DNA of 57,545 bases from Methylobacterium hispanicum. GTDB taxonomy: Bacteria; Pseudomonadota; Alphaproteobacteria; Rhizobiales; Beijerinckiaceae. Below are positions 25,892-34,479 of the stretch, one piece after another. A program made the translations under genes and the position numbers. The stretch is taken from the NCBI RefSeq assembly GCF_022179285.1, contig NZ_BPQO01000037.1:1-57545 (forward strand), read 5' to 3'. How positions within the stretch are numbered: the stretch's first letter is position 1; every line of letters begins with the position of its first letter. The notes under the pieces were generated by a model, which saw nothing but the letters and a program-made list of their open reading frames with translations, made no database searches and was not told the origin of the DNA.

Positions 25892-26069
25892 GCTGGGCCT
25901 CCCTCCGGGGCCGGGCACGCGAATCGGCGGGCGCCCGACCTCGGCCTCGGAGGTTATGCCAACCTGAGGTGTAGAGCACACCCTCTCTAGGGTATGCGCC
26001 GTTCGGGATCTCCGGTGCCCCGCGCGCGGCAGCCACGGCGGGTGGCCCCGCGCGGCCGGGCGGAGGACC

Positions 26070-26300
26070 GCATCGTCTCAGAACGAAGCGCGGATCCCCT
26101 CTCCCGTAGGGAGAGGTCTGCTGTCGCAGAAAGCCGGGTGAGGGGTATGAGGCGTCCGGACGGGACGCTGCCCTGAACGCGCGTCGGCCGCGTGCTCAAT
26201 CCTGTCAGGTCATACCCCTCACCCCAACCCTCTCCCTCTGGGAGAGGGGGCAGGGCGCGGTTCGCCGCACGCGGCCGAACCCATCGACCCGAGGCCGTAT
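26070..26300. repeat. TIR repeat element, copy A
   Basis: Copy of the roughly 260-bp element also found at 37767, 46209 and 56156. It shows the shared blocks ccctctcccgtagggagagg, agccgggtgaggggtatga, catacccctcaccccaaccc and tctgggagagggg, and ends in the right terminal repeat ccgaacccatcgacc...ccgtat. The left terminal repeat is lost or diverged. The right end meets the stop codon of mcd, whose TGA is part of the terminal TGATACGG on the minus strand. Together with an unremarkable stretch at 25892-26069, it fills the 408-bp gap. Confidence 0.8.
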
Positions 26301-27982
26301 CAGGCGGCTTCGAGCAGGCGGCGGGCGATGACCTGGGCCTGGATCTCGGCCGCGCCCTCGAAGATCGAGAGGATGCGGGCGTCGCAGAGCACGCGGCTGA
26401 TCTGGTACTCCAGCGCGAAGCCGTTGCCGCCGTGGATCTGCAGGGCGTTGTCGGCGGCCGCCCAGGCGACGCGGGCGCCCAGCAGCTTCGCCATGCCCGC
26501 CTCCAGGTCGCAGCGCTTGCCCTCGTCCTTCTCGCGGGCCGAGAAGTAGGTGAGCTGGCGCGCGATGTTGATCTCCACCGCCATCATGGCGAGCTTGTCG
26601 GCCACGCGCGGGAAATTGATCAGCGCCTTGCCGAACTGCACCCGCTCCTCAGCGTAGCGCAGGCCGATGTCGAGGGCCGACTGGGCCACGCCGATGGCGC
26701 GGGCCGCCGTCTGGATGCGGGCCGACTCGAAGGTCTGCATCAGCTGGGCGAAGCCCTTGCCCTCGACGCCGCCCAGGAGATTGTCGCCCGGAACGGAGAA
26801 GTTCTCGAAGGCGAGCTCGTACTCCTTCATGCCGCGGTAGCCGAGCACCTCGATCTCGCCGCCCGACAGGCCCTCCACCGGGAAGGGATTCGCGTCGTCG
26901 CCCCGCGGCTTCTCGGCGATCAGCATGGACAGGCCGCGATGGCCCTTCTCCTCCGGCTTGGTGCGCACCAGCACCGTCATGATGTCGGCGCGCACGGGAT
27001 GCGTGATCCAGGTCTTGTTGCCCGAGATCTTCCAGGTGTCGCCGTCCTTGACCGCCTTGGTGCGCAGCGAAGCGAGGTCGGAGCCGGTATTCGGCTCGGT
27101 GAAGACGGCGGTGGGCAGGATCTCGCCGCTGGCGATCTTGGGCAGGAAGCGCTGCTTCTGCTCCTCGGTGCCGCCGCCGAGGATGAGTTCGGCGGCGATC
27201 TCCGAGCGGGTGCCGAGCGAGCCGACGCCGATATAGGCGCGCGACAGCTCCTCCGAGACCACGCACATCGCGGTCTTGGGCATGCCCATGCCGCCGTACT
27301 CCTCGGGGATCGTCAGCCCGAAGACGCCGAGTTCGGCCATCTTCTGGACGATCTCCATCGGGATGTAGGCGTTCTTCAGGTGCCACTCGTGGGCCTGATC
27401 GACCACCTCGGCCTTGCCGAAGCGGCGCATCTCGGAGCGGATCGCCTCCATGTCCTCGTCGAGGCCGGACGCGCCGATCGTGGCCGAGCCGCCGCCCTCG
27501 CGGATCTTGGCCACCAGCGCGGCGCGGTTCTCCGGCGTGTTGCCGTCCGCGATCATGGCCTCGACGGCCTCGGTGCGGAACTGCGCCAGCTCCTTCGCCG
27601 AGAGCCCGAGCGAGCCCGTCGGGCGCACCATCTCGCCCTGGCTCATCGGGATGCCGCCGAACATCTGGTCGAGATACTCGCCCGCGCCGATCTTCACGAG
27701 GAGCGTCTCGGTCTCGCCGAGCTGGCCGGCCTCGCGGAGGCTGGCCGCGTATGTGCCGAGCTCGCGCACCGCCTCGCCGTAGACGGCGAGCCAGGCCAGC
27801 CCGTGGGCGGCGTGCTGCTCGGTCTCGAGGCGGGCGGCGTCGATCTTGCCGTCGGGGCCCAGCACGCGGGTGCGCACCCGGCGCGTCGCCTCGGCGACGA
27901 GCTTCTTGGCCGCCGCGCCCGCCTCGGCGGACAGGGCGACGACGTCCTGCGGTTCGGTCTGGAAGGCGGGGGAGGCGGACAT
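26300..27982 (-). CDS. mcd: (2S)-Methylsuccinyl-CoA dehydrogenase
   Basis: A 560-residue flavoprotein that oxidises methylsuccinyl-CoA to mesaconyl-CoA in the ethylmalonyl-CoA pathway, which regenerates glyoxylate for methylotrophic and C2 growth. It is longer than ordinary acyl-CoA dehydrogenases (about 380-400). The extra N-terminal 150 residues, including IGAGEYLDQMFGGIPMSQGE, match the Mcd subgroup. The dehydrogenase part has VFTEPNTGSDLASLRT, KTWITHP and IHGGNGFALEYQISRVLCDAR. The catalytic Glu is not pinned down here. It has a long upstream region with two palindromes and appears monocistronic. Confidence 0.88.
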   Translation of the reverse strand: MSASPAFQTEPQDVVALSAEAGAAAKKLVAEATRRVRTRVLGPDGKIDAARLETEQHAAHGLAWLAVYGEAVRELGTYAASLREAGQLGETETLLVKIGAGEYLDQMFGGIPMSQGEMVRPTGSLGLSAKELAQFRTEAVEAMIADGNTPENRAALVAKIREGGGSATIGASGLDEDMEAIRSEMRRFGKAEVVDQAHEWHLKNAYIPMEIVQKMAELGVFGLTIPEEYGGMGMPKTAMCVVSEELSRAYIGVGSLGTRSEIAAELILGGGTEEQKQRFLPKIASGEILPTAVFTEPNTGSDLASLRTKAVKDGDTWKISGNKTWITHPVRADIMTVLVRTKPEEKGHRGLSMLIAEKPRGDDANPFPVEGLSGGEIEVLGYRGMKEYELAFENFSVPGDNLLGGVEGKGFAQLMQTFESARIQTAARAIGVAQSALDIGLRYAEERVQFGKALINFPRVADKLAMMAVEINIARQLTYFSAREKDEGKRCDLEAGMAKLLGARVAWAAADNALQIHGGNGFALEYQISRVLCDARILSIFEGAAEIQAQVIARRLLEAA

Positions 27983-28059
27983 GCTGAGACCCTGAATTGA
28001 ATCGAGATCGCGGTTGAGCCCGTTATAGGGCGTCCCGCGAATCCGGAGATATTTTTTTA

Positions 28060-28116
28060 TTTGCACCGCCCGCAAAGGGAAGTGAATGCCGGGGGCATTG
28101 CACCATGGTGCAATGC
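28060..28116. promoter_or_regulatory. Two palindromes in the mcd upstream region
   Basis: A perfect 22-bp palindrome (gcattgcaccatggtgcaatgc, arms of 11) occupies 28095-28116, about 113 bp before the mcd start. A second, looser inverted repeat (tttgc-N7-gcaaa) lies at 28060-28076. An A/T run (ataaaaaaatat on the minus strand) between these and the gene may hold the -10 region. The position upstream of a likely promoter would suit an activator. Each arm contains GCATTGCA, which is also the core of the phaP palindrome. Confidence 0.6.
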
Positions 28117-28129
28117 GGGTGCGTCCCCT

Positions 28130-29020
28130 TCAACCCCGGCTCGCCAGGGCCACGCCGACCACGGCGACCGCCATGCCGGCGACCTGCACGGGGGCCAGGG
28201 TCTCGCCGAACAGGGCGTAGGCCATTACGGCCGAGACCGCGGGCACGAGGTAGAACAGGGCGGAGACGCCCGCGACCGCCTGTCGCTGGATCAGCCCGAG
28301 CAGCAGCAGGACGCCGCCGACCGAGAGGCCGAGCACCGCCCAGGCGAGGCCGGCCAGCGCCGGCAGGCTGGCGTCGAAGCGCCCCTCCTCCAGCAGGAGA
28401 GCCAGCGGCAGCGTCATCAGCCCGGCGCCGAGGAACTGCACGGCCGCGTTGGTGCGCAGATCGACGGTGGCCGCGAAGCGCTTCTGCCAGAGGGTGCCGC
28501 CGGTGAGCGCGAGGGTCGCCCCGAAGCAGATCGCCAGCGCGTCGAGCGGGACCGCGCCTGCGCCCACGCCGATCTTCGGCAGCAGGACCAGCCCGGCGCC
28601 GAGGGCGCCGATCCCGACCCCGAGCCAGCGGCGGGGCGAGACCCGCTCGCCGAGCAGCGGCCCGGCGACGAGGGCCGTCAACAGCGGCGGCAGGCTCGTC
28701 ACGAGCGCGGCGAGGCCCGCCGGCAGGCCGCGGCTCACCGCCCAGAACACCCCGTCGAGGTAGATCCCCTGGAGCAGGATCCCGGCGAGGAGCGCGTCCC
28801 GCCAGCCGCGCCAGCCCACCGGCCAGCGCGCGCCCGCGACCCAGGCGAGCGTGCCGAGCACGCAGACGCTCAGCGCGTAGCGCAGCATCAGGAAGGTCAG
28901 CGGCTCGGCGTGGGGGGCGACGAGCCGGGCCACGATGAAGCCGGTCGACCAGATCAGGACGAAGAGCCCCGGCACGAGGCGGAGGGCCGGATTCGCCGGG
29001 GCTGGGATGGAGCTGGTCAT
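28130..29020 (-). CDS. EamA/DMT-family transporter
   Basis: A 296-residue permease with about ten hydrophobic segments and the duplicated EamA fold of the drug/metabolite transporter superfamily. Landmarks are WSTGFIVARLVAPHAEPLTFLMLRY near the N-terminus and PAVSAVMAYALFGETLAPVQ in the second half. It probably exports a small metabolite or amino acid. It stands alone, 150 bp upstream of mcd on the same strand. Confidence 0.9.
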   Translation of the reverse strand: MTSSIPAPANPALRLVPGLFVLIWSTGFIVARLVAPHAEPLTFLMLRYALSVCVLGTLAWVAGARWPVGWRGWRDALLAGILLQGIYLDGVFWAVSRGLPAGLAALVTSLPPLLTALVAGPLLGERVSPRRWLGVGIGALGAGLVLLPKIGVGAGAVPLDALAICFGATLALTGGTLWQKRFAATVDLRTNAAVQFLGAGLMTLPLALLLEEGRFDASLPALAGLAWAVLGLSVGGVLLLLGLIQRQAVAGVSALFYLVPAVSAVMAYALFGETLAPVQVAGMAVAVVGVALASRG

Positions 29021-29105
29021 CGGGGACAGGACGCGGCAGGGGCCGGACCGTGTGTCACGAACGCGTGGCCGGCGCCACGCTTTCGCGCCGGGACGGGCGG
29101 GCGCG

Positions 29106-29213
29106 CTCGAGAGCGCTCTCCGCCGAAGGGGACGCCGGTTCGGCGCAAGAGAGCGCGTCAGGACGAGAGGCTAGAGCCGTTCCCGCTCGCAACGTGATCG
29201 GGAACGGCTCTAG
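29106..29213. repeat. Double-hairpin repeat, copy 1
   Basis: A 108-bp element matching 39268-39374 at most positions. The first half is an inverted repeat around gacgccggttcggcgcaagagagcg. The second half is the hairpin agagccgttccc/gggaacggctct. It fills most of the gap before the YihY gene. Confidence 0.8.
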
Positions 29214-29249
29214 CCTCCGCGCGGATCCGGTGTAGAGACCGGTCCCGAC

Positions 29250-30137
29250 ATGCGTCCCGCCTCGCGCCTGCGCCGCCTCCTCGAAATCGCCGCCCTCGCC
29301 GCGCAGCGCTTCGTCGCGCATGACGGCTGGGCGATCGCGAGCCACATCGCGCTCTCGACGCTCACCTCGATGTTCCCGTTCCTGATCCTGCTCGCGGCGC
29401 TCGCCGGCCTGTTCGGGTCGAAGTCGCTCGCCGACGAGGCCGGGGTGCTGATCCTCGATGCGTGGCCGCGGGAGGTGGCCAAACCCATCGTCGGCGAGGT
29501 GCACCGGGTGCTCACCGAGCAGCGCGGCGGCGTGCTCACCATCGGCGCGCTCCTGGCGCTCTACTTCTCGTCCTCGGGCGTCGAGTCCCTGCGGGTCGGG
29601 CTCAACCGCGCCTACGGCATCCGCGAGATGCGGCCCTGGTGGCTGACCCGGCTCGAATCGATCGGCTACGTGGTCTGCGGCGCCTTCGCGATGCTGGCCT
29701 TCGCGCTGCTCGTGGTGCTGGGCCCGCTGATCTGGCGCAACGTCGTCAACGTGGCGCCGGGGCTCGAGCCGCTCGGCCTCACCGTGGCGATCGCGCGGAT
29801 CGGGATCACGGCCTTCCTGCTGGGGCTGGTGCTCGTCATCGCCCACCGCTTCGTCGCGGCCGGGCGTCGGCCGATCCTGCTGGTGCTGCCGGGCGTGGTG
29901 GTGACGCTGCTGCTCTGGTTCCTCGCGGGCCTCGGCTTCGGCTTCTACCTCGACCGCTTCTCGACGGCCTACGCCTCGACCTACGGGGGCCTGGCCACCG
30001 CGATGGTGTTCCTCGTGTTCCTGTACTGGTGCGCCGCGATGTTCCTGTTCGGCGGCGAGATCAACGGCACCGTCATCGCCGCCCGGCGCGCTCGCCTCCA
30101 GGCGCGGATGCAGGCCCGCCGGGCCGGGGTGCGCTAG
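29250..30137 (+). CDS. YihY/BrkB-family membrane protein
   Basis: A 295-residue inner-membrane protein with about six transmembrane helices. It has the family's opening HDGWAIASHIALSTLTSMFPFLI, the central YFSSSGVESLRVGLNRAYGI segment, and the late GGLATAMVFLVFLYWCAAMFLFGGEING. Once called RNase BN, the family is now treated as membrane proteins of unclear, possibly transport, function. It is followed by a strong terminator. Confidence 0.92.
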   Translation: MRPASRLRRLLEIAALAAQRFVAHDGWAIASHIALSTLTSMFPFLILLAALAGLFGSKSLADEAGVLILDAWPREVAKPIVGEVHRVLTEQRGGVLTIGALLALYFSSSGVESLRVGLNRAYGIREMRPWWLTRLESIGYVVCGAFAMLAFALLVVLGPLIWRNVVNVAPGLEPLGLTVAIARIGITAFLLGLVLVIAHRFVAAGRRPILLVLPGVVVTLLLWFLAGLGFGFYLDRFSTAYASTYGGLATAMVFLVFLYWCAAMFLFGGEINGTVIAARRARLQARMQARRAGVR

Positions 30138-30243
30138 AGCACACGCGGTCAAGCTTTCGCGGGTTTCGGGCCGGTGGGACGGAACCGGTCGGAAGCCGGC
30201 GCATTCATCCCATACTCCATGCGATCCCCAAGAGCACCTCACA

Positions 30244-30272
30244 GGCCCGCCTCACCGGCGGGCTCTTTTTTT
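30244..30272 (+). terminator. Rho-independent terminator after the YihY gene
   Basis: A perfect stem gcccgcc/ggcgggc (30245-30251 with 30257-30263) followed by TCTTTTTTT. It ends the plus-strand transcript just before the convergent otnC gene. Confidence 0.88.
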
Positions 30273-30285
30273 GCCCGCAGCCCCC

Positions 30286-30960
30286 TCAGCCGCCGCACCC
30301 GCCGCGGTGCTCCGGCAGGGTCAGCCCGAAATGGGCGACGAGGTCGTCCACCTGGGCGGGCGAGAGGGCGCGCGGGTTGAGGTTGCGCAGGAGCAGGTAG
30401 AGCCGGGCCGTCTCCTCCAGTTCCTCCGTGGCGAAGACCGCGCCCTCCAGGCTCTCGCCGGCCACCACGGGCCCGTGGTTGGCGAGCAGCACCGCGCTGT
30501 AGCGGCCGGCCAGGCCCCGGATCGCGTCGGCGACCGCCGGGTCGCCGGGGCGGAAATACGGCACCAGCGCCGTGCCCCCGGTGCGCATCAGGTAGTAGGG
30601 CGTCAGCGGCGGCAGCACCGCCCGCGGGTCGATCTCGGGCAGCATCGAGACCGCGACCGCGTGCGTCGAGTGGAGATGCACGATCGCGCGCGCTTCCCGG
30701 CGGCTCTGGTAGAGCGCGGTGTGGAGCGGGATCTCCTTGGTGGGCTTGTCGCCGGAGACGAGGTTCCCCCCGGCGTCGAGCCGGGAGATCCGGGCCGGGT
30801 CGAGGAAGCCGAGCGAGGCGTTGGTCGGCGAGACCAGCCAGCCGCCGTCGTCGAGCCGCACGGAGATGTTGCCGGACGAACCCGGCGTGAGGCCGCGCTC
30901 GAACAGCGAGCGGCCGTAGCGGCAGATCTCCTCGCGCAGTCTGCTCTCGGTGGCGCTCAT
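30286..30960 (-). CDS. otnC: 3-oxo-tetronate 4-phosphate decarboxylase (class II aldolase family)
   Basis: A 224-residue class II aldolase/adducin fold. Metal-binding His residues lie in IVHLHSTHA and LLANHGPVV; GLTPGSSGNISVR and SPTNASLGF form the substrate loop. In the acid-sugar pathway OtnC turns 3-oxotetronate 4-phosphate into dihydroxyacetone phosphate and CO2. The assignment relies on the neighbouring otnK, otnI, ltnD and denD genes, since aldolase-family members look alike. It overlaps the lacI gene by ATGA, so the repressor and this enzyme are translated together. Confidence 0.88.
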   Translation of the reverse strand: MSATESRLREEICRYGRSLFERGLTPGSSGNISVRLDDGGWLVSPTNASLGFLDPARISRLDAGGNLVSGDKPTKEIPLHTALYQSRREARAIVHLHSTHAVAVSMLPEIDPRAVLPPLTPYYLMRTGGTALVPYFRPGDPAVADAIRGLAGRYSAVLLANHGPVVAGESLEGAVFATEELEETARLYLLLRNLNPRALSPAQVDDLVAHFGLTLPEHRGGCGG

Positions 30961-31973
30961 GCGGTGGCTCCCTCGCTCAGTTCGAAGCCGAGATCGATCG
31001 TCCCGGGCGGGCCGCCCGCGCGCAAGTGCTCGGCCGCCGCCCGGCCGATGGCGAGGCGGGGCGTGCGCATGGTGGAGAGCGGCTGCGGCATGGCCGCCGT
31101 GATGTCGAGGGCGTGGCAGCCGAACAGCGCGATCCGCCCGGGCACCGCCCAGCCGCTTCCGAGGCAGGCGAAGTAGCCGCCGAGCGCCATGTCGTCGTTC
31201 GAGAAGTAGACCGCGTCGGTGTCGGGCGCGCGCGCCACCAGCGCCTCCAGGGCGGCGCGGCCGGCGGCGGCCGAGGAGCGCTCGGCCACCAGCTCGCGGG
31301 CATGCAGGGCAAGGCCCGCCTCCGCGAGCGCCGCCTCGAACCCGGCGAGCCGCTTGGCCGCCCGCACGTCCCGGCCGAGGTCGTGCCCAACATAGGCGAT
31401 GCGCCGGTAGCCGCGCCCGACGAGGTGGCGGGCGCTGGCGTGCCCGACCGCGCGGTTCGAGAAGCCCACCACGATGTCGAGGCCCGGCCCGTCGGTATCG
31501 ATCATCTCGACGATCCGGATGCCGGCCGCCCGCAGCCGCGTCACCGTGAGCGCCGTGTGCTCCAACCCCGTCAGCACGAGGGCGGCGGGGCGCCAGGACA
31601 GGAGCCCGGCCACCAGCGCCTCCTCGCGCACCGGATCGTAGTCGCTCACCCCGACGACGCCCTGGAAGCCGGCCTCGTCCAGCGCCCCGGTGAGGCCGCG
31701 CAGCAGGTCGGGGAACACGATGTTGGCGAGCGAGGGAATCACCACGCCGACGAGCTGGGAGCCGGCCGAATCGGCGTTGCCCGCGAGCGCGCCCGCGAGC
31801 CGGTTCGGCACGTAGCCGAGCCGGGCGGCGGCCTCCAGCACGCGCTCGCCCGCCCGCTTCGAGAAGGAGCCCTGGCCGCGCAGGACGCGCGAGACCGTGC
31901 TCTCGCCGACCCCCGCCTCCCGGGCGACGTCGGCGATCGTCACGAGACGGCCCGGTGTCTGGTGGATGGTCAT
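30957..31973 (-). CDS. LacI-family repressor of the tetronate locus
   Basis: A 338-residue regulator. The N-terminal helix-turn-helix (VTIADVAREAGVGESTVSRVL) and hinge (GYVPNRLAGALA) are typical of LacI/GntR-type repressors, followed by a periplasmic-binding-protein fold that senses a sugar acid. The ATG at 31973 has a strong ribosome-binding site (gggaggggc). It is divergent from the MFS-ltnD-otnI-otnK-denD operon, with two LacI-type operators in between, so it very likely represses both transcripts. The inducer may be a tetronate. Confidence 0.92.
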   Translation of the reverse strand: MTIHQTPGRLVTIADVAREAGVGESTVSRVLRGQGSFSKRAGERVLEAAARLGYVPNRLAGALAGNADSAGSQLVGVVIPSLANIVFPDLLRGLTGALDEAGFQGVVGVSDYDPVREEALVAGLLSWRPAALVLTGLEHTALTVTRLRAAGIRIVEMIDTDGPGLDIVVGFSNRAVGHASARHLVGRGYRRIAYVGHDLGRDVRAAKRLAGFEAALAEAGLALHARELVAERSSAAAGRAALEALVARAPDTDAVYFSNDDMALGGYFACLGSGWAVPGRIALFGCHALDITAAMPQPLSTMRTPRLAIGRAAAEHLRAGGPPGTIDLGFELSEGATA

Positions 31974-32032
31974 GCCCCGCCCCTCCCGGCGCCCCATCGA
32001 CATAACAAGCGGCCCGGTCCGTCACAACAGAA

Positions 32033-32048
32033 TTGGCAGCGCTCCCAA
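32033..32048. promoter_or_regulatory. LacI-type operator, imperfect half
   Basis: TTGGCAGCGCTCCCAA, a near-palindrome matching the second operator except for one base in the right arm. It has the central CG step typical of LacI/PurR-family sites. Its centre is 22 bp from the other operator, about two helical turns. Confidence 0.7.
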
Positions 32049-32054
32049 AAAATG

Positions 32055-32070
32055 TTGGCAGCGCTGCCAT
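32055..32070. promoter_or_regulatory. LacI-type operator, perfect palindrome
   Basis: TGGCAGCGCTGCCA (32056-32069) is a perfect 14-bp palindrome flanked by T. It lies in the lacI/MFS divergent gap, 85 bp before the MFS start and 82 bp before the lacI start, well placed to control both directions. Confidence 0.78.
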
Positions 32071-32154
32071 TCCGGGATACGTCTGTCCCGAGCGCCGCCG
32101 TCAGAGCGGCCGCCACGATCGCCCCGGGCTCAGGGGCCGACAGGGAGAACGCCC

Positions 32155-33471
32155 ATGACCGTGCAGGCCGCAACGGTGCCGGGGGCCGCCGCGCCGCCGC
32201 AGGATTTCGTCGAGCAGACCTACACGAAGGTGTTCTGGCGCCTCGTGCCGTTCCTGATGCTCTGCTACGTGATCGCCTACCTGGACCGGGTGAACGTCGG
32301 CTTCGCCAAGCTGCAGATGTCGCAGGAGCTGAAGTTCAGCGAGACGGTCTACGGGCTGGGCGCGGGCCTGTTCTTCATCGGATACTTCCTGTTCGAGGTG
32401 CCCTCGAACGTGATCCTGCACCGGGTCGGCGCCCGGGTCTGGATCGCCCGGATCATGATCACCTGGGGCCTGATCTCGGGCGCCTTCATGTTCGTGAACT
32501 CGGCGACCTCGTTCTACATCATGCGCTTCCTGCTGGGGCTGGCCGAGGCCGGCTTCTACCCGGGCGTGATCCTCTACGTGACCTCGTGGTTCCCCGCGCA
32601 TCGCCGCGCCCGGGTGATCGCGGTGTTCATGTCGGCGATTCCCGTGTCGGGCATCTTCGGCAACCCGCTCTCCGGCTGGATCATGGACGCCTTCAACGGC
32701 GCCTACGGCCTCTCGGGCTGGCAGTGGATGTTCCTGATCGAGGCGATCCCGGCCGTTCTGGTCGGCGCGGCGGTGTTCCTCTACCTCGACAACCGGCCGG
32801 CCGACGCGGCCTGGCTCACCGAGGCCGAGAAGGCCGTGATCGAGCGCGACATCGCGGCCGAGCGCGAGGGCAAGACGGAGAGCCCGCACTCGATCGCCAC
32901 CGTGTTCCGCAACGGCCGGATCTGGTTCATGAGCCTGATCTACTTCGCCTTCGTGACGGGTCAGTACGGCCTGACCTTCTGGATGCCGACGATCGTCAAG
33001 GCGTCCGGGATCCAGGGCAACCTCAACATCGGCCTCGTCAGCGCGATCCCGTTCCTGTTCGCGGTCTTCGTGATGATCCTGCTCGGCCGCAGCGCCGACC
33101 GGATGCGCGAGCGCCGCTGGCACCTGATCGTGCCGGCGCTGGCGGGCTCCGTCGGCTTCGTCGTGGCGGCGAGCACCGGCAGCACCGTGATCGCGATCGC
33201 GGCGCTCTCGGTGGCGGCGGGCGGCGTGCTCACCTGCGCGCCCCTGTTCTGGTCGCTGCCGACGGCGTTCCTGGCCGGAACGGGGGCCGCCGCCGGCATC
33301 GCCCTGATCAACTCGGTCGGCAACCTCGCGGGCTTCGTGGCACCCTTCGTGATCGGGGCGGTGCGCGACTCCACCGGCAGCACGGCCGGCGGCATGTACG
33401 CGCTCGCCGCGATGCTGGTGATCGGCGCGGCCTGCGTGTTCCTGACGCCGAAGCGGCTGGTGAACCGATAG
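32155..33471 (+). CDS. MFS importer, anion:cation symporter type
   Basis: A 438-residue major-facilitator permease with 12 hydrophobic segments. LDRVNVGFAKLQM after helix 1 and GLGAGLFFIGYFLFEVPSNVILHRVGAR match the anion:cation symporter (D-galactonate/tartrate) branch. GLAEAGFYPGVILYVTSWFPAHRRAR also fits. As the first gene of the tetronate catabolic operon it most likely imports L-threonate and/or D-erythronate. The ribosome-binding site is cagggaga. Confidence 0.9.
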   Translation: MTVQAATVPGAAAPPQDFVEQTYTKVFWRLVPFLMLCYVIAYLDRVNVGFAKLQMSQELKFSETVYGLGAGLFFIGYFLFEVPSNVILHRVGARVWIARIMITWGLISGAFMFVNSATSFYIMRFLLGLAEAGFYPGVILYVTSWFPAHRRARVIAVFMSAIPVSGIFGNPLSGWIMDAFNGAYGLSGWQWMFLIEAIPAVLVGAAVFLYLDNRPADAAWLTEAEKAVIERDIAAEREGKTESPHSIATVFRNGRIWFMSLIYFAFVTGQYGLTFWMPTIVKASGIQGNLNIGLVSAIPFLFAVFVMILLGRSADRMRERRWHLIVPALAGSVGFVVAASTGSTVIAIAALSVAAGGVLTCAPLFWSLPTAFLAGTGAAAGIALINSVGNLAGFVAPFVIGAVRDSTGSTAGGMYALAAMLVIGAACVFLTPKRLVNR

Positions 33472-33480
33472 CGCGCGTTC

Positions 33481-33506
33481 TCCCTCCCCCCTCTGCGGGG
33501 GAGGGA
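33481..33506. repeat. Intra-operon hairpin between the MFS gene and ltnD
   Basis: A perfect 10-bp stem (tccctccccc/gggggaggga) with a 6-nt loop directly after the MFS stop. A second small hairpin (ggcgg/ccgcc) follows at 33515-33529. It could lower or stabilise expression of downstream genes relative to the transporter. Confidence 0.65.
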
Positions 33507-33559
33507 AATGCTGCGGCGGCCTTGCCGCCCCGATCCCGAACAACCCAGGATCCCACACC

Positions 33560-34471
33560 ATGAGCACCACTCAGACAGGCCGCGCCGCGGTGATCGGCCT
33601 CGGCTCGATGGGCGCCGGCATGGCGGCCTCGCTCCTGCGGGCGGGCTTCTCGGTCGCCGCCTGCGACGTGAACCCCGAGGCGGTCGCCCGCTTCCAGGCG
33701 GCGGGCGGGCGCGGGGCCGCTACCCCGGCCCAGGCGGCCGAGGGCGCCGACGTCGTGGTCTGCGTCGTGGTCAACGCCGCCCAGACCGAGGCCGTGCTGT
33801 TCGGGCCGGACGGCGCCGCCGGGACCATGCGGCCGGGCGCCGTCTTCGTCTCCTCCGCCACCATGGATCCGGCCATCGCCCGGGGTCTCGCCCAGCGCCT
33901 GGAGGCGACCGGCCGGCTCTACCTCGACGCGCCGATGAGCGGCGGCGCGGCCCGCGCGGCGGAGGGCGCCCTCACCTTCCTGGCCTCGGGCTCGGCGCAG
34001 GCCTTCGCGGCGGCCCGCCCCGCCCTGGATGCCATGGCGGGCAGGCTCTACGAACTCGGCGACGCCGCCGGCCAGGGCGCGGCCTTCAAGATGATCAACC
34101 AGCTGCTGGCCGGCGTGCACATCGCCGCCGCCAGCGAGGCGATGAGCTTCGCGGCCAAGCAAGGCCTCGACCTCGCCAAGGTCTACGAGGTGATCACGGC
34201 GTCCGCCGGCAATTCGTGGATGTTCGAGAACCGGATGCCCCACGTCGTCGAGGGCGATTACAGCCCGAAGAGCGCGGTCGACATCTTCGTCAAGGACCTC
34301 GGCATCGTGCAGGACATGGCCCGGGCCGAGCGCCACCCCGTGCCGGTGGCGGCCGCCGCCCTGCAGATGTTCCTGGCGGCGTCGGGCGCCGGGATGGGCC
34401 GCGACGACGACGCCTCGGTGGCCCGGATCTACGCCCAGCTCTCGGGCGTGACGCTGCCCGCGAAGGAGTGA
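33560..34471 (+). CDS. ltnD: L-threonate dehydrogenase
   Basis: A 303-residue beta-hydroxyacid dehydrogenase. The NAD-binding motif is VIGLGSMGAGMAASLLRAGF; DAPMSGGAARAAEGALTF is the substrate block and GAAFKMINQLLAGVH holds the catalytic Lys. LtnD oxidises L-threonate to 2-oxotetronate, which OtnI isomerises. The family resemblance alone would allow other hydroxyacid substrates; the otnI-otnK-denD-otnC context makes threonate most likely. It lies 8 bp before otnI. Confidence 0.88.
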   Translation: MSTTQTGRAAVIGLGSMGAGMAASLLRAGFSVAACDVNPEAVARFQAAGGRGAATPAQAAEGADVVVCVVVNAAQTEAVLFGPDGAAGTMRPGAVFVSSATMDPAIARGLAQRLEATGRLYLDAPMSGGAARAAEGALTFLASGSAQAFAAARPALDAMAGRLYELGDAAGQGAAFKMINQLLAGVHIAAASEAMSFAAKQGLDLAKVYEVITASAGNSWMFENRMPHVVEGDYSPKSAVDIFVKDLGIVQDMARAERHPVPVAAAALQMFLAASGAGMGRDDDASVARIYAQLSGVTLPAKE

Positions 34472-34479
34472 GACGAGCC

